Of a stretch of DNA of 14,669 nt, positions 1 to 7,467 are shown one piece after another. The notes below the pieces were generated by a model. That model was not told the DNA's origin. It made no database searches and saw only the letters and a list, made by a program, of their open reading frames with translations. Where the stretch lies: the NCBI GenBank assembly GCA_900543605.1, contig UQSK01000046.1:1-14669 (forward strand), read 5' to 3'. Origin of the DNA: an uncultured Collinsella sp. (GTDB lineage Bacteria > Actinomycetota > Coriobacteriia > Coriobacteriales > Coriobacteriaceae). Position 1 is the first letter of the stretch. The number at the start of each line of letters is the position of its first letter. The position numbers and the translations under genes were made by a program.

Positions 1-6
1 CAAGAC

Positions 7-29
7 GGAAAGCACATTAAGTGCTTTCC
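7..29 (+). terminator. Perfect 9-bp hairpin at the contig edge, possible terminator
   Basis: Arms 7-15 (GGAAAGCAC) and 21-29 (GTGCTTTCC) pair perfectly around the five-base loop ATTAA. On the plus strand three T residues follow, on the minus strand there is no T-run, so this may be the weak terminator of a plus-strand gene lying off the left edge. The gene it would serve is not in the window. Confidence 0.35.
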
Positions 30-202
30 TTTGCGTGCGGAACTCGCGACAAACTCAACCCGCGCCAGCCGGCCCCGGAGACCCTCCCTGCCGTCACTTG
101 CTTCAAAGACTTTGTTCCTCGCCGCTTCCGCGGCTCGAGGTCCCCGTTCTCCTCGGCGGGGTTGTCTAAGATTGTTGTTGAACTTCGGCCTTTGGCTCAA
201 AG
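30..202. other. Non-coding stretch without recognised content
   Basis: This stretch between the edge hairpin and the terminator of the metallophosphoesterase gene holds no ORF with a ribosome site, no tRNA-like fold and no convincing repeat. Short plus-strand frames here lack family resemblance and look accidental. Confidence 0.5.
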
Positions 203-235
203 AAAACGGGAGATGCGATCTGCATCCCCCGTTTT
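203..235 (-). terminator. Intrinsic terminator of the metallophosphoesterase gene, possibly bidirectional
   Basis: Arms 203-216 (AAAACGGGAGATGC) and 222-235 (GCATCCCCCGTTTT) pair over 14 positions with one mismatch (211/227) and a five-base loop. The A-rich outer part of one arm and T-rich outer part of the other give a U-tract in either direction. It lies 9 bases past the stop codon of the minus-strand gene ending at 244, which is the obvious client. Confidence 0.7.
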
Positions 236-243
236 TGTTGCAC

Positions 244-711
244 CTACTCTAGGTCAATAAATTTGGTGCTCAGAATCTTGCCGTCCTTGACGAGCATTCT
301 GGCCATGGTGGGGCCTCGGGTGCCTCTGGGGTAGCTGGCACTGCCTGGGTTGAGGACCAGGCAGCGGCCCACTTGAGCTTCTTTGGTTACATGGGTGTGG
401 CCGTTGATGGCTACGTCTACGGATCCCACCGGAAGGTCTTCGCGGTAGTGGGCTACGGCGAATTTGAGGCCTTCGTAGGTAAAGAGTGCAAGACGGTCTA
501 CATCGGGGCCGTAGTCGCGGTAGTAATCGTTGTTACCCAGTACGGCCCGCACGGGGGCGATGGTGCATAGGTGCTCGTAGTCTATCTCTGACGTGAGGTC
601 GCCGGCATGGATGATCAGGTCTGCGCCCTCAAGCTCATCCAAGAGCGCAGGCGATAAATAGCCGTGAGTGTCCGAGATGATGTCGATACGCTTGGCGCTT
701 GCACTGTTCAT
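244..711 (-). CDS. YfcE/MJ0936-type metallophosphoesterase
   Basis: A 155-residue calcineurin-like phosphoesterase of the small YfcE/MJ0936 family, cytosolic enzymes that hydrolyse phosphodiesters or phosphomonoesters with a two-metal centre; the physiological substrate is usually unknown. All family metal ligands are visible: D14-x-H16 (SDTHG), G-D38 (HAGDL), GNND (59-62), H88 and GHTH (104-107), followed by the typical NPGS at 121-124. There is no signal peptide. The ATG at 711 was chosen over a frame-open start at 765 because it is preceded by GGAAGGGA and the family begins just before the first beta strand; the extra 18 residues would run into the upstream terminator. It follows the terminator of the LytTR operon by about 40 bases, so it probably has its own promoter, though none is obvious. 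The length is normal for the family and the assignment is secure; the substrate is not. Confidence 0.93.
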   Translation of the reverse strand: MNSASAKRIDIISDTHGYLSPALLDELEGADLIIHAGDLTSEIDYEHLCTIAPVRAVLGNNDYYRDYGPDVDRLALFTYEGLKFAVAHYREDLPVGSVDVAINGHTHVTKEAQVGRCLVLNPGSASYPRGTRGPTMARMLVKDGKILSTKFIDLE

Positions 712-751
712 GGGATCCCTTCCGAAAAAAAACGATTCGGCAGATACATAC

Positions 752-802
752 AAAAAAGGCCCCACGGCTCCGCAGACGATGGGTCTACAGGGCTGCGGGG
801 CC
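752..802 (-). terminator. Intrinsic terminator of the glycosyltransferase-kinase-regulator operon
   Basis: Reading on the minus strand, GGCCCC (802-797) pairs with GGGGCC (763-758), immediately followed by six T residues (757-752). An alternative pairing uses GGCCCCGCAG (802-793) with CTGCGGAGCC (775-766), one wobble. Either fold gives a strong stem, and only the outer one abuts the U-tract. It begins just past the stop codon of the LytTR regulator at 809 and separates that operon from the metallophosphoesterase gene. Confidence 0.8.
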
Positions 803-808
803 AGTGTG

Positions 809-1525
809 CTAGAGACTCAGAGCCTTCTTGAGCGGCACGACGCGGCGGCGCGAAACCGGCACGCGTTCGTCGACGCCCGTAATGCCCAGCTGGATGGCGC
901 CCGAGGGCACCGTCTCGACGTCCGTGACGCACGCCAAGTTGACGATATAGCGGCGGTGAACACGGAAGAAGCCAAAGTCGCAGAGCTTGGCCTCAAACTG
1001 CGCCAGCGAGGTCGTCGACAAAAAGCGATCATCGACGGTATAGATGCAGGAGTAATCGTCCTTGGCCATGATAAAGCGAATGTCGTCCACGGGAATGAGC
1101 ACCTTACGGCCGCCCTTTTCCACCGGGATACGCTCGATGGTCACCTTGCTGTCCGTAACCGGCTTGGCGCGTTGCATGACCTTCTCGATCGCGCGATCCA
1201 AGCGAGCTTCCTCGACCGGCTTCATCAGATAATCGACGGCATCCACGTCGAATGCCTCGACCGCATGGTCGCTATACGCAGTCACAAACACGATCGCCGG
1301 CGGATTTTTGAGCTTATGCAGCGCCTCGGCAAGTTGCAGGCCCGAGGCACCGGGCATCGAGATATCGAGAAACACGACATCCACGCGACTTTCCATAAGC
1401 ATCTCGATGGCGGAGCGGACGCTCGACGCCTCCGTGATCGTGCCGATCTTGCCCGTTTGCTCGAGCAGGAAGCGAAGCTCCGAGCGAGCCGGCGCCTCAT
1501 CATCCACAATCATCGCACGCAGCAT
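809..1525 (-). CDS. LytTR-family response regulator (module 1)
   Basis: A 238-residue response regulator with an N-terminal receiver (about 1-120) and a C-terminal LytTR DNA-binding domain (about 128-238). Receiver residues are complete: acidic pair D8/D9, phospho-acceptor D54 (VFLDISMPG), T82 and K102. The LytTR half shows the signature FFRVHRRYIVNL (186-197) and ends with RVPVSRRR (221-228). Family members bind paired direct repeats upstream of surface, polysaccharide or transport genes. The ATG at 1525 is preceded by GAAAGG at a ten-base distance; the longer frame would need a TTG start with no ribosome site. It lies 72 bases after the stop of the sensor kinase gene with no terminator between, so kinase and regulator are cotranscribed and almost surely partners. 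It is clearly paralogous to the regulator at 6695-7429. Confidence 0.95.
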   Translation of the reverse strand: MLRAMIVDDEAPARSELRFLLEQTGKIGTITEASSVRSAIEMLMESRVDVVFLDISMPGASGLQLAEALHKLKNPPAIVFVTAYSDHAVEAFDVDAVDYLMKPVEEARLDRAIEKVMQRAKPVTDSKVTIERIPVEKGGRKVLIPVDDIRFIMAKDDYSCIYTVDDRFLSTTSLAQFEAKLCDFGFFRVHRRYIVNLACVTDVETVPSGAIQLGITGVDERVPVSRRRVVPLKKALSL

Positions 1526-1597
1526 AGGGATAAAACCTTTCGTCAACTAACTACGCCGGGCATCCGTCGCATGACGTTGAACCCGTAGCCTTTTATT

Positions 1598-2941
1598 TTA
1601 CTCTTGAATGTCGAAGATGCTCTCTGACAAATCAAGATGAAGGAGCACTTTGGTGCCCTTGCCCGGCGCCGATTCGACACGCGTATAGGAGTGCGGCCCA
1701 TAAAAGCGATGGATGCGCTCCGAAATATTGTGCATGGCCACACCGGCGCCGCCACCCTGGGGAGAGCTGGCGTCGGGACGGGCAGAGCGCTCGTCAAACA
1801 GTCTGGCGGCGGTACCCTCATCCATGCCCACGCCATTATCGGCCACGGCAATCAAGATTGCATCCTCGCCGTCTTGGTGAACGGTCACGTCGATCCTCAG
1901 GGCGTCGTCATCGCCCATACCATGACGTACGGCGTTCTCGACAATCGGCTGGATCACGAACGCCGGCACCAGCGTATCTTCCACGTCCTCGGACACATCG
2001 AACGTCGCAAGCACGCGGTCCTCGCCAAAGCGGGCCTTCTCAAAGGTAAGGTAGCGCTTGGTCTGTGCAACCTCGCGCGAGACCGGAATAAGCGATCCCG
2101 AGTTGTCGAGCGTGGCACGATAGAACGATGAGAACTCACGAAGCAGTTCGCGGGCCCGCAGCGGGTCGGTGCGCGTAAACGATGCAATGGTGTTCAGCGT
2201 GTTGAACAGGAAGTGTGGGTTAATCTGCGCCTGCAGCGCACGCACCTCGGCGCGCGCTGTGAGTTCCTTTTGCACCTCGAGCTCGTGGATGGCGAGCTGC
2301 GTGGACAAGATCTCGGCAAAGCCCGAGGCAAGCGCGTACTGGGTACGGTCGACGGCGCGCGGGGTCTTGTAGTAGAACTTGAGCGTGCCGACGGTACGAT
2401 CGCCCACCTTGATGGGGGCGATAATGCCGGCGGGGACTTGGTTGTGCGAGCCATCCGAGCCCACGACATCCACCATACGGTTGAACGACTGCACGATGCC
2501 ATGTTCGATAACGTAGCGTGTGGCAAGCGTGTGGATGGGAGAATCTGGCAGTAGTTTTTCCTCAAACTCGCCCGCGCAGGCCAACACGTTGCCCTCGTCG
2601 GTGATGGCCACCGTCATGGCGCGCGTCTCGGGCAAAATGCGCCGGCACACCAAACGCGCCGACTCCTGCGTCAGACCGCCCTTAATGTCCTCGAGCATGG
2701 CCGAGGCCACCGAGAGCGTCTCCTCGGTGTACTGGGAGCGCACCGAATCGGGATTGAGCGTCAAAAAGATAAAGATGCACAGAAAGATGCACAGCAGCGC
2801 GCAGGCAATCACCGTGGCGATCGGCTCGATACCGGTCACCAAGGCAAAAATAAAGTACACCAGCACGCAAATGGCGCAGGCAACGGCAATGATGCGAAAG
2901 ATTGATATTGAACTATCGCGCTGGGCGCGGCGGTCGATCAT
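1598..2941 (-). CDS. LytS-like sensor histidine kinase with two membrane helices and a GAF-like region (module 1)
   Basis: A 447-residue membrane sensor kinase. Two hydrophobic helices lie near 13-36 and 40-62, joined by a very short loop, so almost nothing is exposed outside. Residues about 70-215 resemble a GAF-type sensory region, ending with the linker ALASGFAEILSTQLA. The His_kinase domain (PF06580 type) carries the phospho-accepting H243 in INPHFLFNTLN, the N-box VENAVRHG (334-341), DNGVG (368-372) and a glycine-rich GGGAGVAMHN segment (397-406). The start ATG overlaps the glycosyltransferase stop codon (ATGA, 2941-2938), indicating translational coupling; a GGAGGGGG site lies just upstream inside that gene. 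Classical LytS kinases have a five-helix sensor, which is absent here. The signal is unknown; the cytosolic GAF-like region or the membrane itself are the candidates. Partner: the regulator at 809-1525. Confidence 0.94.
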   Translation of the reverse strand: MIDRRAQRDSSISIFRIIAVACAICVLVYFIFALVTGIEPIATVIACALLCIFLCIFIFLTLNPDSVRSQYTEETLSVASAMLEDIKGGLTQESARLVCRRILPETRAMTVAITDEGNVLACAGEFEEKLLPDSPIHTLATRYVIEHGIVQSFNRMVDVVGSDGSHNQVPAGIIAPIKVGDRTVGTLKFYYKTPRAVDRTQYALASGFAEILSTQLAIHELEVQKELTARAEVRALQAQINPHFLFNTLNTIASFTRTDPLRARELLREFSSFYRATLDNSGSLIPVSREVAQTKRYLTFEKARFGEDRVLATFDVSEDVEDTLVPAFVIQPIVENAVRHGMGDDDALRIDVTVHQDGEDAILIAVADNGVGMDEGTAARLFDERSARPDASSPQGGGAGVAMHNISERIHRFYGPHSYTRVESAPGKGTKVLLHLDLSESIFDIQE

Positions 2942-4125
2942 TCGGCCCCCTCCAGGATACTGATCAGTTGTGCGTCACGCCAAAGCCCGTCCATGATCTT
3001 GGGCCAAAAGCTCTGGAAACGCAGGTAGCTTGCGGCGTTTTGGCGCGCGTAGGTCTTGGCCTCGTCAATACCGTGGCGCCAGATGCGCAGGTAGCCCTCA
3101 TGCTCGCGGGTAAACACGCTGCGGACCATAGCGGTCTTGCGCACGCGGTCGTCAAGCTCGCGCGAAATCCACGGGCCCGGGTAGGGCATGAGTGATGCCG
3201 CCGTAACGGGAATGAGCTCCTTTTGATGCGCGGCGAATGTCAACTTGGCCCGTTCGTAGTACCAACGGTATACATCCTGCATAAAGCGCGGTGAGCGCTT
3301 TTCGGACTCCGGAGGCAGATGGCGCACGGTCCACTCGTTATCGAACCACACGTCGTAGCCAAACATGCGCATGTTAAAGAGGTAATCCAAGTCCTCGCCG
3401 CGGGTGATAAACGGGTCAAAGGCCACACGCGTAAAGGCGCGGGCGTGCAGGGCCATCAGGCCGCCGCACACGTAGTTGGAGCGCGAGATGCGGGTGCCCG
3501 AGAGCGCCTTTTTCATCCAACGGTTGAACTCGATGCGCTTGGTCCACCAACGATGGCAGATGCCCGCCTTGTCCGTGGGAGCCAGCGGCGAGCCGTCGCG
3601 ATCGTAGAAATAGCCGCTCTTGACCAAGATCGGCAAGCCCTGACGCGTCTGCTGCCCCAACGCATAGGTCGCGCGCTTCATAAAGTCGGCGTCGATGACA
3701 GTCTCATCGTCATCCAAAAAGATAACCGCGTCATGCCCCAGCACAGCGGCACAGGCTAGCCCCATGTTGCGGATGGCACCGTAGCCTCGCAGGCTCACGC
3801 ACTCGCCCGAACCCTTGGGCGCGATCTGAGCAACCCGGTCTGCAATGCGCGAGGCCTGGGTGTTGGTGACAACGGTGCCCTTGAGCGTGGGATGCGCGTC
3901 GACAATCTCGCGCACGCGCAGCGACACATCGGCTGTGGCAGAAACGGGACAGACCACCAAAAGGATGATGCGCGGGATGTCACGTACCTGCTCAAGCGAG
4001 GCCAGGCAGCGGTCGAGTTCGGGATTGTCGGCGTTGAGTCGCGTCGAATGGTCATAGGTGCCAGGGGCGTTTGCGCAAGCGTCATCGCCCGCCCAATACG
4101 TTGGAATCACGACTGTGGCGTTCAT
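2938..4125 (-). CDS. Family 2 (GT-A fold) glycosyltransferase
   Basis: A 395-residue nucleotide-sugar glycosyltransferase of the GT2 type, expected to act at the cytosolic face and to move a sugar onto a cell-surface glycan, lipid or protein acceptor that cannot be named. It opens with the usual first strand VVIPTYW (5-11), has the metal-binding LDDD at 137-140 (the DXD equivalent), and RGED at 242-245 as the likely catalytic-base/acceptor-binding motif, followed by HLPP (269-272). No membrane helix is evident; the C-terminal 120 residues are rich in Arg, Trp and Tyr. AGGGAGGG at 4131-4139 places the start at 4125. Its last bases overlap the sensor kinase start, making it the first gene of a three-gene operon with the LytS-like kinase and LytTR regulator. 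No other glycan-biosynthesis gene lies nearby, which is unusual. Family is well supported; donor and acceptor are unknown. Confidence 0.9.
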   Translation of the reverse strand: MNATVVIPTYWAGDDACANAPGTYDHSTRLNADNPELDRCLASLEQVRDIPRIILLVVCPVSATADVSLRVREIVDAHPTLKGTVVTNTQASRIADRVAQIAPKGSGECVSLRGYGAIRNMGLACAAVLGHDAVIFLDDDETVIDADFMKRATYALGQQTRQGLPILVKSGYFYDRDGSPLAPTDKAGICHRWWTKRIEFNRWMKKALSGTRISRSNYVCGGLMALHARAFTRVAFDPFITRGEDLDYLFNMRMFGYDVWFDNEWTVRHLPPESEKRSPRFMQDVYRWYYERAKLTFAAHQKELIPVTAASLMPYPGPWISRELDDRVRKTAMVRSVFTREHEGYLRIWRHGIDEAKTYARQNAASYLRFQSFWPKIMDGLWRDAQLISILEGAE

Positions 4126-4146
4126 GCCTTACCCTCCCTGCAACAC

Positions 4147-4181
4147 AAAAACGGGACGCCGCCAAACACAGGCGACGCCCC
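4147..4181 (-). terminator. Intrinsic terminator-like hairpin between the MFS gene and the glycosyltransferase start
   Basis: In the minus-strand RNA the arms 4181-4171 (GGGGCGUCGCC) and 4163-4153 (GGCGGCGUCCC) pair over 11 positions, using two G-U wobbles that exist only in this orientation. The loop has seven bases and a run of five T residues follows (4151-4147). It fits the terminator of the MFS gene ending at 4297, but it ends only 21 bases before the glycosyltransferase start and lies downstream of a promoter candidate, so an attenuator role is possible. Confidence 0.75.
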
Positions 4182-4198
4182 GCGACCTAGCTGATTCC

Positions 4199-4204
4199 AT
4201 CATA
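4199..4204 (-). promoter_or_regulatory. Candidate -10 element (TATGAT) of the glycosyltransferase-kinase-regulator operon
   Basis: Minus-strand TATGAT matches the sigma-A -10 consensus in five of six positions; no good -35 hexamer stands at 16-18 bases (GAGCAA at 17). Transcripts would start near 4192 and contain the 4153-4181 hairpin as leader. Just upstream, ATTGC/GCAAT inverted segments occur (4221-4225, 4235-4239, 4244-4248) and could be an operator. This is a guess from base pattern only. Confidence 0.3.
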
Positions 4205-4296
4205 CCCACTTGGGCAAATCATTGCTCGCAAGTCGCAATGTTTATTGCGGATAACCCCAAAAGAGTACCGTGGACAGGCACAATAGCCGCTCGCTC

Positions 4297-5556
4297 CTAT
4301 GCGGCATGCTCTGCCGCCCGAGTCATGCGGGACAGGCGGACCAGCAGCATAAAGCCAACGATCAGCAGCACGCCAATGGAAAGGACGCCCAGCGACGGGT
4401 TGCCGGTCAGCGAGGTGACGATCGACACTAGGAAAGTGCCCATGACGCTTGCATAGCGACCGAAGATGTCAAAGAAGCCGTAGTACTCGTTGGACTTTTC
4501 CTTGGGGATAATGCGACCAAAGTAGCTACGGCTAAGCGCCTGCACGCCGCCCTGGAACAGGCCGACCATAATGGCAAGCACCCAGAATTCAAAGGCGGTC
4601 TTTAGGAAGAACGCGGCGAACAGCACAATGCCCATGTAGGCGGCGACTGCCACCAGGATCATGTTGAGCGTGCCCACGCGTCCGGCGAGCTTGCCGTAGA
4701 TGATGGCGGACGGAAAGGCCACGAACTGCGTGACGAGCAGCGCCAGGACCAACTGGGTCGAATCGATGCCCAAAGCCGAGCCGTAGCTGGTAGCCATGGA
4801 AATGACCGTGTGCACACCGTCGATATAGAAGAAGAACGCAATCATGTAGACCAGCACGGTCTTGTTGTGGGCGATCTCGCGCATGGTGTGTCCGACCTCG
4901 GAGAACACACCGCCCACGATGTGGCCGATGGTGTCCTCGGGACCGCGCTCGCGACCGTACTTTTGCTTATAGGTGCGAATGAGCGGCAGGGTAAAGATGA
5001 GCCACCAGGCACCAGTGATGATAAACGACAGACGCGTTGCCAGCATGGTAGGGACGCCAAGAGCGGGGCCACCCATGATGAGCGCCAGGCAGATGACGAA
5101 CGGCACGGTGGAACCGATGTAGCCCCAGGCATAGCCCGAGCTGGACACGGCGTCCATGCGCTCGTCGGTGGTAATGTCGGGCAGCATGGCGTCGTAGAAC
5201 GTCATAGAAGAGTTAAGGCCGATGGTGCACAGCACGTACACGGTCAAAAATGCCATGGCGGACATTGGGATAGCCTGCGCCAAGCAAAGCACCAGGCCCG
5301 TGAGGAAGAAGCCCAAGAAGAACTTGATCTTGTTGCCGGCGTAGTCGGCAAGCGCGCCCAGAATGGGCATGAGCATGGCGATGACCAGCGAGGCAATCGT
5401 CTGCGCATTGCCCCAGGCGACCACCAGGTCGGCCGAAGAAGCGCCGGTATTGATGGCGTTAAAGTAAATGGGCACCACCGAGGTATTGAGCAGCACGAGG
5501 GCCGAATTGCCCACATCATACATAACCCAGTTACGCTCGAGCTTGGTGTATTTCAT
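4297..5556 (-). CDS. MFS transporter of the Atg22/UMF1 type
   Basis: A 419-residue polytopic membrane protein with about 12 hydrophobic segments, belonging to the major facilitator superfamily branch related to yeast Atg22 (an amino acid effluxer) and bacterial UMF1 proteins. Branch features are the N-terminal RNWVMYDVGNSA (8-19) leading into the first helix, YDAMLPDI (121-128), GYAWGYIGS (141-149) and the conserved cytosolic stretch from about 337 to 367 with SRSYFGRIIPKEKS and FFDIFGR. A hydrophilic central loop runs from about 194 to 232. The substrate is unknown; amino acids or other small metabolites are plausible, and the direction could be export. The ATG at 5556 has AGGG ten bases upstream. 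It stands alone between two intergenic gaps of about 100 and 170 bases, with a strong terminator-like hairpin downstream, so it is probably transcribed separately from the glycosyltransferase operon. Confidence 0.9.
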   Translation of the reverse strand: MKYTKLERNWVMYDVGNSALVLLNTSVVPIYFNAINTGASSADLVVAWGNAQTIASLVIAMLMPILGALADYAGNKIKFFLGFFLTGLVLCLAQAIPMSAMAFLTVYVLCTIGLNSSMTFYDAMLPDITTDERMDAVSSSGYAWGYIGSTVPFVICLALIMGGPALGVPTMLATRLSFIITGAWWLIFTLPLIRTYKQKYGRERGPEDTIGHIVGGVFSEVGHTMREIAHNKTVLVYMIAFFFYIDGVHTVISMATSYGSALGIDSTQLVLALLVTQFVAFPSAIIYGKLAGRVGTLNMILVAVAAYMGIVLFAAFFLKTAFEFWVLAIMVGLFQGGVQALSRSYFGRIIPKEKSNEYYGFFDIFGRYASVMGTFLVSIVTSLTGNPSLGVLSIGVLLIVGFMLLVRLSRMTRAAEHAA

Positions 5557-5657
5557 GGACAGGGACCCTTCGTATTCGCCAGATATGCAGTTAGTTCATC
5601 GTACCCCAATTGTCCAGAACCGCCGGTAAGGATTCGGCAAAGGGGCACGCACGGGCC

Positions 5658-6602
5658 CTATTCCTCGCGGTCGAACTCCTCATCGGCATTGAGCACGCGA
5701 CCGCTGTAGTTGACGTGACTGGTCACAGCATCCATGTCACCGGTCTCGATAAAACGTGCGACCGTGCACTCGTAATCGACCAGCGCGCGATCAAAGACCT
5801 CGGGGAAACTCTCGTTCGAGACCTCGTCGGTAAAGGGATTCTTCCATGTCAGATGGCCCAGGTTACCGGTGCGCTCGGGCAGCTCCGTCGTCACGCGATG
5901 GGCAAGGCCGTCGAGCAGCGAGTAGTCGTGCACCAAGCCCTCAACCAGCGAGATCGCGCGCGTCTTTGCGGAGCCGGCCGGCTCAATCGCGCGGTAAAGT
6001 CGCTGCATATTGGCAACGGCAGCACCGTACTCCCCCGCCGGAATGTCAATGCCGTACACGCGTCCGGCAACATAGCTCATCAGCACGCCGGCCACGCGAT
6101 TGATGCGATCGGTGGTGACGATCTCGCCCGCCGGCGGGTAATCGTCGACCGTAGCGCCGGCGCGTTTAAGCTGCAGCATCAGTACATCCAGGTCGCTCTC
6201 GATCACGGCATGAACCTGACTGCTCGAATCCTCAAGCTCTGAATCGGACTCCACGATGCCAAACTGCTGCTCATAGACAAAAGGATGGGCGTTGCGGTCG
6301 AGCACGTAATGAGACAGCAGGCCCAGCGCAAAGGCGCGACCCAAGCTGGCGTCGCGCGGCAGCAGATGCGACACGCCGTCGCGCAGGCACGCGAACTGGC
6401 GAGACATGCGCGACCGATGCATGACCTGCGCCAGCAGCGTGCAGTCGGAAACACGCGGTGTCAGAATGTGAAAGAAGAACGGGTCGGGGCCTTGGTTGCC
6501 CAAGATAAAGGCAATGCGCTCTTCATCGGACGTGATGACGCCCTGCGGAAGACGGTCGATGCTTTCCTCGCCAAACAGATGATGGGTGATAAGCGCGGGC
6601 AT
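5658..6602 (-). CDS. Zinc-dependent phospholipase C-like protein
   Basis: A 314-residue protein of the Zn-dependent phospholipase C family (PF00882 type). Visible features are an N-terminal MPALITHHLFG opening, GPDPFFF (38-44), the helix GLLSHYVLDRNAHPF with H98, D102 and H106 spaced like zinc ligands, and H131-x3-E135 followed by D137 and D139. No signal peptide or membrane segment is present, so unlike the secreted toxins of the family it should be cytosolic; many Firmicutes and Actinobacteria carry such uncharacterised cytosolic members, and phospholipase activity is not established for them. The start at 6602 is preferred to a frame-open one at 6632 because of the GAAAGGA site (6608-6614) and the family N-terminus. 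It lies 92 bases after the LytTR regulator with only a weak hairpin between, so cotranscription with module 2 is possible. The start codon sits in a strong predicted hairpin. Confidence 0.85.
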   Translation of the reverse strand: MPALITHHLFGEESIDRLPQGVITSDEERIAFILGNQGPDPFFFHILTPRVSDCTLLAQVMHRSRMSRQFACLRDGVSHLLPRDASLGRAFALGLLSHYVLDRNAHPFVYEQQFGIVESDSELEDSSSQVHAVIESDLDVLMLQLKRAGATVDDYPPAGEIVTTDRINRVAGVLMSYVAGRVYGIDIPAGEYGAAVANMQRLYRAIEPAGSAKTRAISLVEGLVHDYSLLDGLAHRVTTELPERTGNLGHLTWKNPFTDEVSNESFPEVFDRALVDYECTVARFIETGDMDAVTSHVNYSGRVLNADEEFDREE

Positions 6603-6650
6603 AATGATCCTTTCGATTTCATTCGATGCCACCCATTATGCCCACCGCGC
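6593..6650 (-). promoter_or_regulatory. Predicted mRNA hairpin enclosing the ribosome site and start codon of the phospholipase C-like gene
   Basis: On the minus strand, GGGCATAAT (6643-6635) pairs perfectly with ATTATGCCC (6605-6597), and outside these GCGC (6650-6647) can pair with GCGC (6596-6593) across a three-base bulge. The 29-base loop contains the GAAAGGA ribosome site, while the ATG (6602-6600) lies in the stem. Such a structure could limit translation; whether it forms or responds to a signal is inference. Confidence 0.4.
6635..6640 (-). promoter_or_regulatory. Candidate -10 element (CATAAT) before the phospholipase C-like gene
   Basis: Minus-strand CATAAT differs from TATAAT by one base, with TTGGCA 15 bases upstream as a possible but tightly spaced -35. 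It overlaps the 5' arm of the hairpin described at 6593-6650, and a start at such a promoter would remove part of that arm. The two interpretations therefore compete. Confidence 0.25.
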
Positions 6651-6694
6651 GCCCATGCCAAACCTGCGATGGTAAACGACGGCACGCAGACCGT

Positions 6695-7429
6695 CTACGC
6701 AAGCCCCAAGTGTGCTTTAACCTCGGCAGCGCGACGGCGGGACACGGGCACCGTCGAGGTTACGCGATCGAGCCTGAGCTCCATAAGACCCGTGGAACCG
6801 ATCTCGACATTGTGCACGTCTTCCAAATTGACCAGATAGCTGCGGTGGACACGGATAAAGCCCTCGGAGGCCAGGCGCCGCTCGAGCGAGGAAATCGACT
6901 CATTGATCAGGTATGTTCCCTCGGCACAGACGGCGTTGCAAAAATCGGCACGTGCCTCAAAGTAGCAGACATCCGCCACGGGAATGAACACCTTTTTGCC
7001 CCCGCGGTCCACCGTCAGACGCAAAGGCTGGCGCGGAACATGGATAACACGACGGGCACCCAAGGCTGCCTCGATCTTGTCGAGTGCCTTTGACAGGCGT
7101 GCGTCCTCGACCGGTTTGACGATGTAATCGACGGCATCGAGGTTATAAGCATCGGCCGCATACTCGGCAAATGCCGTCACAAACACCACGACCGGCGGCG
7201 TCTTTAGGTTCTGCAGCGTCTCGGCAAGCTCAATTCCCGAGCGACCGGGCATGGTAATGTCTAAAAACAGCACGTCGGGCTTGTTCGACAGAATCGACTC
7301 CACGGCTTCGGTGACATTGCCCGCCTCGGCAATCTGACCCACACGCGTATCCTTTTCCAACAGATAGCGCAACTCAGCCCTAATGGGAGACTCGTCATCA
7401 ACCACCAAGATGTTCCAGCCTTCGGACAT
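6695..7429 (-). CDS. LytTR-family response regulator (module 2)
   Basis: A 244-residue response regulator with a receiver (about 4-122) and a LytTR DNA-binding domain (about 136-242). Receiver residues: D11/D12, phospho-acceptor D57 (LFLDITMPG), T85, K105. The LytTR domain shows FIRVHRSYLVNL (191-202) and VPVSRRR (227-233), matching the module 1 regulator nearly position for position, so the two arose by duplication. The ATG at 7429 has a GAGGGGAAG site at a good distance. It lies 38 bases after the stop of the sensor kinase gene and is certainly its operon partner. Targets are unknown; autoregulation is suggested by a LytTR-like ACCGTTCAT element before the kinase promoter candidate. The phospholipase C-like gene follows 92 bases downstream. 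Confidence 0.95.
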   Translation of the reverse strand: MSEGWNILVVDDESPIRAELRYLLEKDTRVGQIAEAGNVTEAVESILSNKPDVLFLDITMPGRSGIELAETLQNLKTPPVVVFVTAFAEYAADAYNLDAVDYIVKPVEDARLSKALDKIEAALGARRVIHVPRQPLRLTVDRGGKKVFIPVADVCYFEARADFCNAVCAEGTYLINESISSLERRLASEGFIRVHRSYLVNLEDVHNVEIGSTGLMELRLDRVTSTVPVSRRRAAEVKAHLGLA

Positions 7430-7467
7430 ATGTGCTTCCCCTCTTTTTCTCTCAATCCAACCGCGTG

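Noticed and set aside
668..1588. A 306-codon plus-strand frame antisense to the LytTR regulator
   Set aside because: Composition is that of a reverse-frame shadow (Arg/His/Asp-rich) and the opposite strand has an unmistakable response regulator. The other long plus-strand frames at 4810-5709, 7432-8583 and 10945-11865 were dropped for the same reason.
5641..5660. Terminator for the phospholipase C-like gene
   Set aside because: The GGGC/GCCC stem is short, overlaps the stop codon and is followed by only CTTTG; too weak to call.
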